Assembly (NCBI RefSeq): GCF_023898315.1
Contig: NC_064621.1
Location: 135,034,521-135,098,520 of the forward strand
From: Schistocerca nitens
Lineage: Eukaryota; Arthropoda; Insecta; Orthoptera; Acrididae
Direction: 5' to 3'
Length of the DNA stretch: 64,000 nt
Shown: one piece after another, positions 11,743-23,625 of the stretch
Position numbering within the stretch: position 1 is the first letter of the stretch
How the letters are laid out: every line of letters begins with the position of its first letter
Translations under genes and position numbers: made by a program
The notes under the pieces: model-generated
The model's input: the letters and a program-made list of their open reading frames with translations, nothing else
Database searches by the model: none
Told to the model about the DNA's origin: nothing

Positions 11743-12110
11743 ACTAATTTCAGTCAGTCACAAGCACAAAGGGGCATTGTATGTTGTAGATTTAGAGTCA
11801 TCAGTTTCTAAAATGTTTGTTGTGTTAGGATGTTAAAGTAGTTTACTATTTGATAACATGTGGTAGGTAATTGTGAGCTATGTAGATTATTCTTATTTTT
11901 TGTTAGAACACTTTCAAGGGGTATTAATTTCAGTGTGTCACAAGCACAAAAGTTCATTGTATATTGTAGTTTTAGGATAAAGTTTCTAATATTTTCACTG
12001 TGATAGGATGATAGAGTAGCCTACTATTTGATGTTGTAATTATGAGCAGTATATATTGTTTATTATTCCTTTTGTTTTTTTTTTACACTTTCATGTTTTG
12101 TATGAGGGAC
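11743..12110 (+). repeat. ~190-bp tandem duplication in LTR element 1
   Basis: Two diverged tandem units each begin TTAATTTCAGT.TGTCACAAG or similar, followed by CATTGTATRTTGTAG and later GGATGTTAAAGTAG or a variant. The same duplication occurs in copy 2 at about 43843-44195, so it predates the two insertions. Confidence 0.6.
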
Positions 12111-12284
12111 GACAGGTACAATGAATAGCACGAGTGTGGGCTGTCTATAGAAAAGAGATAAATGTTGATGTTGTATGTGTAGAAAACTAGGGTGTATAAT
12201 TTTAATGTAAGAATTTCCTTTTGTCTGTAATGTTGCGAGATGCACGGAAGATCTGGCTAATTGGGTGTCGTAACGCCCATACCG

Positions 12285-12560
12285 CTAACGGGCCGAGCTG
12301 ACGTCGCCATGGCGACAGGCGACACAGCCGCGGCACTCCCCACTCCACCGTCGGACGAGGTACACTCCACGCGCCCGCTACAGCAGGTCAACGGCCTGGG
12401 GCGACACGCACATATCACTGGCCATTCATGAGTTCCGCCACCCTTACGACTGGGGAAGGTATCCTGCGGAGGCAACAGCGGGTGGTTTCTTCTGCTCAAC
12501 GGCGCGCGCAGCGGCGCTACTGCAGAATGGACGAGGCGCGGCAGAGCCCGGGGAGCATTT
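12285..12560. other. GC-rich island inside LTR element 1
   Basis: A block of about 275 bp with many CpG and CGG/CCG steps sits in strongly AT-rich surroundings. It is conserved in copy 2 (44445-44720). A short antisense open frame occurs in both copies, but it shows no recognisable domain and differs at its ends. Confidence 0.6.
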
Positions 12561-14497
12561 TTTTTTTTACCAGCAGCTAATAACTAGTACTGGACTGTGG
12601 AGCCGTGAAACAAGATGACTGCGACTTTCCATAATTAGCAGACAGGACGATTGTTTTGTTTTGTCTTGACCACTGAATGGTGGGATCCATAAACTTTTGA
12701 CAGTGACTTGTTAAGTATGCTTTGTGAATTGCATGTGGGACACTTGGTATACTTAGAGGACAGTTGTCGTATGGTGAACAATTATTGTATGAAGGCAAGA
12801 AACTAGAGTGGGACATTGACATTTGCGTCTGTAGTAGGAGACATTTCTTGAATTGGCGCGGGAATAAGTGCTGTTTGTTGAAACTTACGACTTTTAATTA
12901 CACCATGAACTGAAAGGACAGAACCGTGGGTAATAGTAGTTGTAGGGCCATTTTTTGGACGAACAGATTCGTGTGGATGGTACTCTGAGAGTGACTATGA
13001 CATTTGTGTTTAATGAGAGATACAGTTTACTGTTCAGTGTGTGTTCAAAATGCCGAATTGAGTGACTCAAAGACTTTCGTCCGGGTAACCATGGGAGAGC
13101 TTTGACACCGAGACAGTGGTTCTAGGAAAACTATCAGCAACCTTTTGACCCCAAGAAAATCACAGAATGAAATGTTTCCGTGTGACTCGCAAGATAGGGA
13201 ATAATGTATTTGTAATTGTGTAAATGTTTTTTTTTATATGTTTCATTCCTGAAGGGACAGCAAGCGTATTTTATTAATATTTGTGTTTAGAATAGTTAGT
13301 GTTTTTGTTTGTTTGTTCTGGGTTATCAAGTTCACGTAGCATGTTTATTAGAATATTTGGTACAATGATGCTTTAATTATAAGCCAGTGGCGTAATACTA
13401 ACGTAGCGGTTCATGTAGCATTGATCAGTAAGATTGTCACAGGGGACAAGAGTTGGCATTGCACAACAAATATCGGAATTAACTGATGTATTTTGATGTC
13501 GTGCATAGTAATAATCTTGTTGGTGTTTTGACTGAAGCCACTTATTTTTATTATCACAGTGGTGATATTTCACATTAAAGTGTAACGAAGGCTAGTCGAA
13601 ATGCAAGTTCTTGTCGTCTATATGTGTGACAACAGAGAAATGAACAGTAGAGTAAGATAAGAGAGCTACTGGTAGATTCAAGCACTTATTGCTAACTATT
13701 TATTGCGAGTATTGATCAAAGTTGATGGACTGACTAGCTCAGCAGCAGGTATTTGTACTGATGGATATAGGATAAGGTTAAACTCACTGTCGAGTAGCTG
13801 TGGCAATTGTTTAGGTGATGATAGTTAATCAGGTATGACATGATGTCTTAGACGAACTATATTACGTAACCAGTATGTAACTTGTGGTGTATTTCATTGT
13901 TTTTCTTCTCAGTTTTTATTTCTCTGTAGGTTTGAGGTAAATTTTAGAGTAATGGTATGGAGCCTGACATTCTACGTGTTACTAGTGTACGAATTTTTTT
14001 TCTTTTGTTGATTTTGTTTTGTATTTAGACTTTGCTGTGTAAGGGTTTTTACAGCGCAATTTATGAATGTCAGATTACTTGCTCTGTGTTTGGACGGTGA
14101 GCTATTTAAAATTTCATGAGTACAATTAGTATTTTTTTTATTTGTTGTAGAATTATTGAAATTTGCATTACTCATAAAAATAAGATCCCAGTAACTAAAG
14201 CAAATTTTTATCTCAATATTATTTTTTCATTTCTATGATGTGATGTTTTATTTGTCATGTGGATTGTTATATATTTGTATGTGTACGTTACTCCGGATTG
14301 TGGAGAGTACAATAATGCAACAACTGTCAATAATTTGGTCGTCTATTTGAGGTCACCAGGGGCTAAGGTCTCCTCCTGGTTATTTTGATGAATTGCTACG
14401 TTTGTTTTAATACAGTTTTCTTAAAAAAATGTTCGGAACTACCCTCGCATTGCAAGGATAGTACCGTGCCATTTTTTTCTGCATGGGTAGCCGGTGG

Positions 14498-16160
14498 TGA
14501 AAGGGTACAGTACCGCCCAACATTGAAAATAGGTACGAAATTCTTGTCAGAACAACACATTTTTTGTGTAAATGTAACTCAATTTCAATTAATACAGCGA
14601 AGCCGGATACCAGTGTGGGAAAGAATGACAATTTATTTATTTAATTGATCACATGTGCACTCCCTCAAAATAAATCCCTACATCCAGTTTGGTGAGATCT
14701 GTGAAATGAATGAATGTATGGTCGTCTGCTAACCACAGATAGTGAATGGGAATATATGATCATCTTTGAGTCGATCCTTTGGCTACCTTTGGTGAGATCA
14801 AAGAGATGGAAGTTACCAGAGCTTTGGAGCGTCTGAAAGGTGGCTGACCAATAAGGTAGCAAGGTGCTTCTCCCACTTCGACAGAGGTGCGAGAGAACAG
14901 GAATACGGCCATGTTTTCGGCACTCTGGCGCTGAACCTTCTGCTGTAAAGACCTGTTTTTTTGTTGTGCTCCGTAATGAAAGCGTGGAGGCATGGTATGG
15001 ATGTGGAATATTTAAGAGTAGTTAGAACTAATCATTTCTCTTTCCCAGGAACTTTTGTGGGGAAAATTACAAAGTGAGGCAGGTAATTTTAAGGGGATTG
15101 TAGTAAACCAACGGTCACAATGAGCCCACGTGTAGTTATAAGTTGAGATACTAGCGTGTGTACAATAAGCTGAAATATTTAAGAATTAATAGCGTGTGTA
15201 CAATAAGCTGAAATATTTAAGAAATAGCGTGTGTATCATAAGTTGAAGTATTTAAGAAATATCATTCCGTGTGACGCTAAATTTAAACTCTGAGAGAGAA
15301 TCAAGGTGAGTCGGCCGTTTTTCCAGCAACGCCACTTGGCTTGCATTGCACAGGAAGACGTGCGTTTATCTCCAGAGTTCACAGTAGGAAAGTAGAATTA
15401 CAAAGTGGGGCAGTGTCGTGTGAAACTGGGATAGATATTGATTGAAGTGGGAAAGCGGAAAGTGATGATGTTGTAACAGTTCTTTGTGTTGTACTTCATA
15501 TTGTTGTGTTGTATATGTCATGTAATTTGGGTATGTGTGTTTTGCATGGGGGTAGCAAGGTAGTTTCGAAAGATTTGTGGGTATGCCTGTTCCTTCTGTA
15601 TCGCTCGATCTGGAGGAAAGTTTCGTGAGGATGATTGTGAGAGGCGAAGTGTGAGGTATAATAAAAGATCCACCATCCGATCCAGGGAGTGCACTGTTGC
15701 GGTAAATAGATTACGAGACCATAGTATAGAGATTCACTAACGTAAAACCATGCCCACTGGGCGGAATTTCTCATGTGATTTTGTTGTAGGTTGTAGAATT
15801 TGTGTGTTTAGGAATAAATCAGGTAGTGAATAGAAAGAGATTGGTGGCCTTTTTCATTAAATTGTATGTTGTCATAATGTCCCGAATTTATATAAAAGCC
15901 GTTAAATCAAAGACAAAAAGTAAATGTGGTATTGCCAGTGCGTAGTGTGCAGTCAGAGTTCTATAAATCACTGATAGTCAGATGCGTGTTTCCGTTGCGT
16001 ATTATTCATGCAGGAGGATAATTTGTAACTAAATAGTAAGATACGAGAATTCATGTTGCTCGATAAATTAAGGAAGAATCCACTCGCTTGGCAAACCACT
16101 CATCTTGCAGGCCTGACTGCTTGATGCCACAGTATGAGAAAGGCAAGTGAGTGCCTCTCA
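14498..16160 (+). repeat. 3' LTR of element 1
   Basis: This 1,663-bp repeat starts TGAAAGGG and ends CTCTCA, followed by the TSD ATCC. It retains the roughly 500 bp lost from the 5' LTR. It includes a cluster of about 34-bp repeats at 15152-15261. Confidence 0.9.
15152..15261 (+). repeat. ~34-bp tandem repeats in the LTR
   Basis: Three to four units of the form AGCGTGTGTACAATAAG, TGAAATATTTAAGAAAT. Similar arrays lie at 38562-38642 and 47649-47729 in the LTRs of copy 2. Confidence 0.75.
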
Positions 16161-16164
16161 ATCC

Positions 16165-17842
16165 TTACGAGTCCAAATTCCGAAGAAGAAGCAGAACAGA
16201 TACCATCTCCTTTTGGAATCTAGATATTAATTTTGATTCTTTTCAAATCCTCCCTTTTTAGTGCGCAAGCTAAGACTGCACTAAGATGTAGCTGCTGTCT
16301 TGGTTAAATTTGCTGATCTTGATCTGAATTTTTTTACAGTAATAAGCACTTAAGAACGCGTGCGCCCGTACAGACAGCATGCTAACACCATCGCTAGCCT
16401 TGGTAATGGCCTCAGTTCGACGAGGGAGCTAGTCCACTTCTTTTGGTAGTAGTGCCCCATTTTTCATTTGAAGCTCACTGATAATTATGGTTTGATCCCA
16501 TAGAGCTGTTAGACTGCTGTGATTTTGACTGCTACATGTCAAGCATTGTTTTAACTAGATGACGGAATTTTCTATACTATTAACATAACTTGCTTTTGGA
16601 GGTGAATCAAGGTGCACTAGAGTATTTGAGTGTTCAACAAACGTTAAACGTATGTGCAAAGTGCTGTGAACAAGTGTGTTGACACCTTGGAACGTGGGAC
16701 TGTCCACACCATATAAACCATCAAAATGCAGAGGAAAAAGAATACGTTTCCACAGTTAATGCTTCATGTTCAAGGAAATCCAAAAACATCACAGAGCCAC
16801 CTCACACCAGAGCCACACTCTTCACATGCTGTGGGTCATGTCAGAAAACTGGTTTGTCAATGCACTCGATGCTCCACAGATTTTGTGAAGAAGAAAATCT
16901 GAGACGTGAATTATAGCGCAAAGTGTATCCTGGCACATCTTGTTTGTGGAGGTTGCACACTTTCAGGAGCAACACACAGTCAGGGGCTATTCTACAGTTC
17001 TGTTAATTGACGCATGACCCCCTCGGGGTTGATTTATGAAACCTGGGGATAATCTGTCCTGATAAATATACCACCCTTCTCCCTCTCCCTCCCCCTTCCC
17101 CTCCCCCTTCCCCAACCTAACCCCTCCACATCCCCTCGCCAATAGAAGCACACTTCTGACATCAAATTAATAAGTAATTAAATTGATCTCATGGCATGAA
17201 ATTCAAATGAATGGTCATAATAATATATTGTTCAATTTAATTTGCATATTCTCTGTTTAATCAGTTTGTGGGAGAGAGGGCTCCCCCACTTTGGTAGAGC
17301 TCATGTGTGCAACCCTTGCCCCACTCCACATGACACAATATCCGTAAGCACTGAGGAATGGAATGAAATGTAGTATATTAGCCACCAATTTGGGTCATCC
17401 ATAGTTATGACTACAGTCTGGGAGCCGTCATGCTGGTGAAAAAACTCCCAATATCACAATAACAGACCATGATACTAAATATGACTGATCATGCACTAGA
17501 TGTTGGCCTGATTTGGTCTCGCAGCCTTTAACAAAGCATGATGTGGCAGCATTCTATTGATCGAGAAATTCCAGACTCGCTTCCAGTCTCTGTCTCTCTC
17601 AACAGGCTACTTCCTGCTTCTGTGTGAGCTAACATCTCGACACATGAAGATGGAAGCTTTCGTCCCTCCTTAGAATACTGCAGACAGAGGGAGAACTGCC
17701 AGAATTGTGATATCATAAATGGTGGGAAATAGTACATTTGCACTACTCTATCAAATTAATTGTTTAACAATTTACAGGAATCAAATAGATCACTTAAAGC
17801 AATCACCATCACCTTACAATGATTCTTCTTCATAGTAGCATA
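16165..17842. other. Unclassified sequence; pyrimidine tract
   Basis: No transposon ends or protein motifs were recognised. A C/T-rich run (CCCTCTCCCTCCCCC type) lies at about 17071-17110. The remainder is AT-rich with only short open frames. Confidence 0.4.
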
Positions 17843-17844
17843 TA

Positions 17845-19267
17845 CACTCCTGGAAATTGAAATAAGAACACCGTGAATTCATTGTCCCAGGAAGGGGAAA
17901 CTTTATTGACACATTCCTGGGGTCAGATACATCACATGATCACACTGACAGAACCACAGGCACATAGACACAGCCAACAGAGCATGCACAATGTCGGCAC
18001 TAGTACAGTGTATATCCACCTTTCGCAGCAATGCAGGCTGCTATTCTCCCATGGAGACGATCGTAGAGATGCTGGATGTAGTCCTGTGGAACGGCTTGCC
18101 ATGCCATTTCCACCTGGCGCCTCAGTTGGACCAGCGTTCGTGCTGGACGTGCAGACTGCGTGAGACGACGCTTCATCCAGTCCCAAACATGCTCAATGGG
18201 GGACAGATCCGGAGATCTTGCTGGCCAGGGTAGTTGACTTACACCTTCTAGAGCACGTTGGGTGGCACGGGATACATGCGGACGTGCATTGTCCTGTTGG
18301 AACAGCAAGTTCCCTTGCCGGTCTAAGAATGGTAGAACGATGGGTTCGATGACGGTTTGGATGTACCGTGCACTATTCAGTGTCCCTTCGACGATCACCA
18401 GTGGTGTACGGCCAGTGTAGGAGATCGCTCCCCACACCATGATGCCGGGTGTTGGCCCTGTGTGCCTCGGTCGTATGCAGTCCTGATTGTGGCGCTCACC
18501 TGCACGGCGCCAAACACGCATACGACCATCATTGGCACCAAGGCAGAAGCGACTCTCATCGCTGAAGACGACACGTCTCCATTCGTCCCTCCATTCACGC
18601 CTGTCGCGACACCACTGGAGGCGGGCTGCACGATGTTGGGGGCGTGAGCGGAAGACGGCCTAACGGTGTGCGGGACCGTAGCCCAGCTTCATGGAGACGG
18701 TTGCGAATGGTCCTCGCCGATACCCCAGGAGCAACAGTGTCCCTAATTTGCTGGGAAGTGGCGGTGCTGTACCCTACGGCACTGCGTAGGATCCTACGGT
18801 CTTGGCGTGCATCCGTGCGTCGCTGCGGTCCGGTCCCAGGTCGACGGGCACGTGCACCTTCCGCCGACCACTGGCGACAACATCGATGTACTGTGGAGAC
18901 ATCACGCCCCACGTGTTGAGCAATTCGGCGGTACGTCCACCCGGCCTCCCGCATGCCCACTATACGCCCTCGCTCAAAGTCCGTCAACTGCACATACGGT
19001 TCACGTCCACGCTGTCGCGGCATGCTACCAGTGTTAAAGACTGCGATGGAGCTCCGTATGCCACGGCAAACTGGCTGACACTGACGGCGGCGGTGCACAA
19101 ATGCTGCGCAGCTAGCGCCATTCGACGGCCAACACCGCGGTTCCTGGTGTGTCCGCTGTGCCGTGCGTGTGATCATTGCTTGTACAGCCCTCTCGCAGTG
19201 TCCGGAGCAAGTATGGTGGGTCTGACACACCGGTGTCAATGTGTTCTTTTTTCCATTTCCAGGAGTG
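17845..19267 (-). mobile_element. Tc1-like DNA transposon (family B), nearly intact
   Basis: The element of 1,423 bp has inverted ends CACTCCTGGAAATTG and its complement, within TA at 17843-17844 and 19268-19269. It contains one transposase frame on the minus strand interrupted by a single-base shift. No other insertion lies within it. Family B differs from family A in ends and protein sequence. Confidence 0.92.
18000..19023 (-). pseudogene. Tc1-like transposase, one frameshift
   Basis: This DDE transposase would be about 340 residues, the normal size for Tc1. It starts MPRQRGREPYVQL at 19023. The two N-terminal helix-turn-helix units are visible (GRIVGMREAGWTYRRI, then IAQHVGRDVSTVHRC), and a GRPR-like linker is replaced by RRPGTGPQRR. 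Catalytic residues are present: SDESRF (D), QQDNARPH (D) and SPDLSPIEHVW (E). The only clear lesion is an extra G in the GTTGGGGGCGTG run near 18634-18645, which shifts the frame between the HTH and catalytic halves. The stop is at 18000-18002, after AAKGGYTLY. With so few lesions this copy is probably recent. Confidence 0.9.
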
Positions 19268-19269
19268 TA

Positions 19270-19736
19270 TTTTCAATGTTTGAGAATCACATGCAGACAA
19301 TTTGTAAATCAAGTAGTTAAATTTCCGCCACAAATACAGCATAGTGCTAAATATATCCGAGGACTTGTATGCAACGAAGTTTAAGAACACAAGCACCATC
19401 TTCCACCACCACAACCCATATCCGGTGCAAGAGACATACCAGTCACGTCTAAGCACCGACCGCAAGACAGACATGCCGGGAACAGCAGCCACGCCGACCA
19501 CCTTGTGTTTTCCCGCGTGCGCAGATCGGAAGAGAGGCCCACACAGAGCCTGCTCGTGTGGCACGCAGACCGCAAGTCGTGCTGACCCCTGAAACATGCG
19601 CCAGACGACGGCAACACTTTGCGTGGTGTCCCAACAGGTAAGAGGTGGTAGGAAGCGCTAGCTTTCATCTGCCACGAACAGGAGACGTGATGTCCTGCTG
19701 CGACTACAGTGCTACGTATTGACTGTAGTAATACCA
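19270..19736. other. Unclassified sequence with a flanking repeat
   Basis: A segment at about 19303-19410 (AAATCAAGTAGTTAAATTTC, then GAGGACTTGTATGCA) recurs in diverged form at about 22557-22650 on the far side of the Tigger element. The rest is not recognised. Confidence 0.4.
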
Positions 19737-20098
19737 TATTTTACAGAGTAGAACGCGCACTTATTTCTTTGAAAAATTGCCTCCAAAATCCAGGTGCCTC
19801 TTATGCTCGAAACTGATATAAAATGTCCAGTGTTGATTTTAAATTCCAGTCAGTCTTAAAAATGGCCATATATTCGATGCCACGGGAAAACTATCTCTGT
19901 CTGGCAATATTGAGTTCAAGTGGCAGCTTCAGTGTATCGATGCGATGAACATGAGTTACAGGGATTCACGGGCTTGCTAGTACTGCCCCCTGTTGTCTCG
20001 CCATCACAAACCCAGAACATTGTCTAGCCTATGATGCGTCATTACGATAAATGGCACCAGTAAACTTCAATTAAAAGTGTCTTGTGTTAGCATTAACA

Positions 20099-20290
20099 AA
20101 AAAATGGCTCTGAGCACTATGGGACTCAACTGCTGTGGTCATTAGTCCCCTAGAACTTAGAACTACTTAAACCTAACTAACCTAAGGACATCACACACAT
20201 CAATGCCCGAGGCAGGATTCGAACCTGCGACCGTAGTAGTCGCACGGTTCCGGACTGCGCGCCTAGAACCGCGAGACCACCGCGGCCGGC
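20099..20290 (-). mobile_element. tRNA-derived SINE (head type 1)
   Basis: On the minus strand it carries GCCGGCCGCGGTGG, GGTTCGAATCCTGCC and the CTTAGGTTAGTTAGG tail ending in GAGCCATTTTTTT. The TSD is TAGCATTAACA at 20088-20098 and 20291-20301 (11 bp). It lies inside the Tigger element. Confidence 0.93.
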
Positions 20291-20345
20291 TAGCATTAAC
20301 AGTACAATATTTTTCTTACTAACTAATTTCTTAACGGCCAAAAAT

Positions 20346-22026
20346 AAAAGGTATTCGTATGATGCGGGCTGTAAATTGAATGTAATAGCATATGCAGAAG
20401 CACACGGAAACAGAGCAGCTGAACGGTATTTCGGCCTTCCGCCGACTGAGAAAATCATTTGCGATTGGCGGGCTTGTGAAGAAGAACCGGAAAATAAGTA
20501 AGGAAGACTAAATATGCAAATAGAGGACAATACGAAATTGATGAAACTAGATGATGTATTGAAATTGATTCAAGTACACCATCAAAATGACACTGGAATG
20601 CATTAAAAATGATTCAAATACGAGCTCGTAAGTTTGTGCTACAGTGGAACTTAACAGACGTTACTGGTTGAGTTGGTTGATGCTATGGGTTTATGAAGAG
20701 TCATGGACTTGGCATGCGGACCAAACCCAAAATATCTCAGAAAATGTCGCAAGAGCACGAAGAGATGATATTATCTCTCCATCGCTTTATTATTTAACAT
20801 CGAAAGAAAACAACTGTGGAACTAAGCCAAAAAGCGAATATGGACGAAATACCCTTGACGTTTTATGTGCTGAGTAACAGAACTATTGCCATGAAAGGTG
20901 CTAAAACTGTAACTATAAACACAAGTGGACATGTAAAAGTGCACTATACTGTTGTTACTGACGGTACTAAACTCCATCCAATAACAATTTTAAAGCGCAA
21001 AATAATGCCAAAAATTTCGGTGATACAGCCAGGTGTTGTTGTTCACGTACATAACAAGGGTTGGATAGACGAGGCTGGTATCAAATTATGGCTTAACAAA
21101 GTGTGAGAGAGAAGGAAAGGTGCTTTATTGAAGAATAGATCTCTTCTTGTGCTAGATCAGTTTAGTAGTCGTTTGAAAAATTCTGTTAAAGAGAAACTGA
21201 GACGGGGAAATACAGAGCTTGCTGTTATACTGGGAGGACTTACTTCACAACTGCAACTCCTCGATGTCTCGATAAATAAACCATGTAAAGTGTGGTGTCA
21301 CCGCTAGACACCACACTTGCTAGGTGGTAACTTAAATCGCCCGCGGTCCTGTAGTACATGTCGGACCCGCGTGTCGCCACTGTGGGATCGCAAACCTAGC
21401 GCCACCACAAGGCAGGTCTCGAGAGACTGAGGAGACCTCGTCCCCAGTTGTACGGACAACATAGCTAGCGATTGGACGTGCTAAGCCTTGCTCTCATTTG
21501 CCGAGAGATAGACAGTAGAATAGCCCTCTGCTAAGTTAAATGGCGACCACCTAGCAAGGCGCCATTTGTATCAGTGCCAATAGCTTACGAGTATGCAGGA
21601 GAGATGTATTCCAACAAGAGAATAAAGTTAAGTATTAAAAAAGCTACGTATTTTTCTTTAGTGCATTTATAAGTCTCATTTTCCAGACTTCACGTACATC
21701 TGCGTTAGCCTTGCGTGCCCTATCGGCTACAGCATTGTGTCTGGGCTGTATGGTCTAGACACAACATAAAGTGTATGAGAGAGGAATGGAACAAAGGGAT
21801 GATGGATGAAAGCCAACATGAATTCACGCCGAAGGGTGCTTCAAAACGATCAATAATCAAAGAAGTGCGTCAGTGGATAAAACAGTCGTGGTTTCAGGTG
21901 AGAGAACACATAATTGTTAAATCTTTCAAAAACAGTAGCATAAGTAAGGCTTTCGATGGCAGTGAGGACCATTCTATCTATGAAGATGACCACGATGACA
22001 ACGAAGAGGAAGAACAAGAAGAATAA
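20346..22026 (+). pseudogene. Tigger/CENP-B-like transposase, broken
   Basis: The N-terminus shows the psq/HTH-type domain (RYSYDAGCKLNVIAYAEA, then GNRAAERYFG, CDWR). After stops, the DDE_1 catalytic region is readable at 20816-21290: NMDEIPL (first D), LLVLDQF (second D) and LQLLDVSINKPCK (third D), a typical Tigger/jerky pattern. TGA at 21104-21106 falls where W is expected. The solo LTR splits the sequence after NKPCK. The C-terminus continues at about 21772 (MREEWNKGMM) and ends in an acidic tail (DDHDDNEEEEQEE) at 22026. It cannot make a functional protein. Confidence 0.82.
21291..21766. mobile_element. Solo LTR (476 bp) with 5-bp TSD
   Basis: It begins TGTGGTGTCACCGC and ends CTAGACACAACA. 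TAAAG at 21286-21290 is repeated at 21767-21771. TG...CA ends plus a 5-bp TSD indicate a Gypsy-type solo LTR. AATAAAG at about 21621 may be the polyadenylation signal. The sequence resembles an LTR I associate with orthopteran genomes. It lies in the third-D region of the Tigger transposase. Confidence 0.9.
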
Positions 22027-22213
22027 GAATAAGAAGGGTACACAAATGACGACTTTCAGGTGTTTTAAAGATCAATTTGATTTTAGAAACTAACAACTCC
22101 ATTTAGTCTGGCTTTGTAATCCAGTAACAAAAATGGTAAAAATGTTAGTTAAAAAACTGCTTAAAAATTAGGATGGGTCTTATAGTCTGTAGCGTCTTAC
22201 AGTCTGTAAAATA

Positions 22214-22675
22214 CGAAAACATATCACAAAAAAACCGTCGCGAATGAAGACTTTAACATTTCACAAAAATCGCGAAAAACCCACCTGAAACCAATACCAC
22301 AAACAGACTCTATAAAACACAAACCCATTAACAGATACGAGCAGATGCATGGTCCCAGAAAAATAACTCCCTTACTGCTGTTTTCTGGGAAAGTCGCGAT
22401 AATACTTCTTCTCACGATCTGCAAAAGCCCTTTGCCAAGGCCTGTGGACAGCTAACGACGGATCCCAGAGCTCCAAGCGACATCGGTAGGAACTACAGAC
22501 TGGTCATCACATCACATAGAGTGACGTCGTCCATTCCCATGTGTGCAGACAGACGAAAGCAAATCAAGTAATTAAATTTCGGAAATACTCGCCAAATGTC
22601 GAGGGACTTGTATGCAGAAGTGTTTTGAGAACACAAGTGCAGTTCTCCGCTCGTTGCCCGTAATCCACGCGATTA
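22214..22675. other. Unclassified sequence
   Basis: AT-rich sequence without recognisable coding content. Its right part (about 22557-22650) repeats, in diverged form, the sequence at about 19303-19410. Confidence 0.4.
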
Positions 22676-22689
22676 CTTAGTCAACCAAA

Positions 22690-22832
22690 CAAATGTGTGT
22701 GAAATCCTATGGGACTTAACTGCTAAGGTCATCAGTCCCTAAGCTTACTCACTACTTAACCTAAATTATCCTAAGGACAAACACACACACCCATGCCCGA
22801 GGGAGGACTCGAACCTCCGCTGGGTCCAGCCG
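22690..22832 (-). mobile_element. tRNA-derived SINE (head type 2), 5'-truncated
   Basis: The minus strand reads GGAGGTTCGAGTCCTCC, GGGCATGGGTGTGTGTG, TTGTCCTTAGGATAATTTAGG and the CCATAGGATTTCACACAC end. The near-perfect TSD CTTAGTCAA(C/T)CAAA lies at 22676-22689 and 22833-22846. The start of the tRNA-like head is missing. Confidence 0.85.
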
Positions 22833-22846
22833 CTTAGTCAATCAAA

Positions 22847-23613
22847 TGCATACCGGGCAGTACTTAGGATATTCACCTCGAGGGTCGCCACCTGGCCGTG
22901 GAGCAGACGCCAGCGTCCTTTGATATCTGATACCTGCGCCCTGTCTCAAGTGGCTACTAAGCTGCAGATACCGGTCGGCCGCTGGTCGCATTCATTGCGA
23001 GATGAGCAGGCGTAGAGAGGATGTGTAGTTCTAACTTCAATTCAACCCTCGACTTAGAGTCTGTCCAGTTTAAAAAATGTTCTTTTCCCAATCCGAAAGA
23101 GGGGTGTTGTTGTCCATACACCTCGAAATTCTCAAGTGAAATGTAGATTCCTCCGTTTTATACGATATTTTCGAAGACAGAAGGAATTGGAGCATACACG
23201 CGTTTTCACATCGCTAAAGTATCGTTAGTTGTTGTGAAAGTCCTGTACGACAGTATCGCATAGCGTATGTTTCCTCTAAGTATTCTCGCATCAGTTAAAG
23301 AGGTATCTGTTCTTATCACCGTAATATGTGCTACGGCCTGCATCACAGGACTAAAATGTTAAACTCATTTTTGGATAATGACGGAGCATCTGTCTCAGGT
23401 TGCCTTCTCACTTTCGAACTGTTGTAAAGTAACCAAATTATTCGTCACATACCAAGTCTCTAAATGTAGCAGCACAGATTAGCTGTAAATCTCAGGTTTA
23501 TACTGCATATCACCGTATAAATCCGGTAATATAGCTAAGTTTATTACGGTCGATCCATCGGCTCTCTCAGAAAGCTGGACATTGCCTGGTGTAAGGTAAG
23601 CTGCTCCCACAAC
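22847..23613. other. Unclassified sequence
   Basis: No repeats, TIRs or coding motifs were recognised in this mixed-composition stretch. Confidence 0.4.
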
Positions 23614-23625
23614 ACACAGGAGGGT

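Larger units (their letters stand above)
10529..14497 (+). other. Long non-coding internal tail of LTR element 1
   Basis: This region of almost 4 kb between the integrase remnant and the 3' LTR has no credible ORF. It holds short tandem repeats (10735-10895), a tandem duplication (11743-12110), a GC-rich block (12285-12560) and long T- and A-rich stretches. The same order is kept in copy 2 (42598-46946). No purine-rich tract adjoins the 3' LTR; the last bases are GGGTAGCCGGTGG. Confidence 0.7.
6895..16160 (+). mobile_element. Non-autonomous Ty3/Gypsy-like LTR retrotransposon, copy 1
   Basis: Two direct repeats beginning TGAAAGGGTACAG and ending GCCTCTCA (6895-8057 and 14498-16160) bound a 6.4-kb internal region. 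ATCC occurs on both sides (6891-6894 and 16161-16164), a 4-bp TSD. Inside are a gag-like ORF (8252-9852, broken) and the extreme C-terminus of integrase (10376-10528). Protease, RT, RNase H and the integrase core are absent. About 4 kb of non-coding sequence precedes the 3' LTR. No TGG-type primer-binding site follows the 5' LTR. Copy 2 at 37860-48841 has the same layout and orientation, so the truncated structure was replicated as such. Confidence 0.9.
19739..22211 (+). mobile_element. Tigger/pogo-like DNA transposon with nested insertions
   Basis: The ends share TTTTACAGA in inverted orientation and are flanked by TA (19737-19738 and 22212-22213), as in pogo/Tigger. The transposase is on + and broken. 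A SINE (20099-20290) sits upstream of the coding part and a solo LTR (21291-21766) interrupts the coding part. Both inserts have perfect TSDs, so both landed after the Tigger element. Confidence 0.75.

Noticed and set aside
6895-16160. Complete Gypsy element with pol
   Set aside because: No RT YxDD-type motif, protease or integrase DDE could be read in any frame between gag and the integrase tail.
16380-16560. Possible Tc1 relic
   Set aside because: Weak similarity to antisense transposase wording, but no motif could be read with confidence in any frame.
18802-19320. 172-residue plus-strand ORF
   Set aside because: It is the antisense of the Tc1 family B transposase and its end region; several overlapping frames are open for the same reason.
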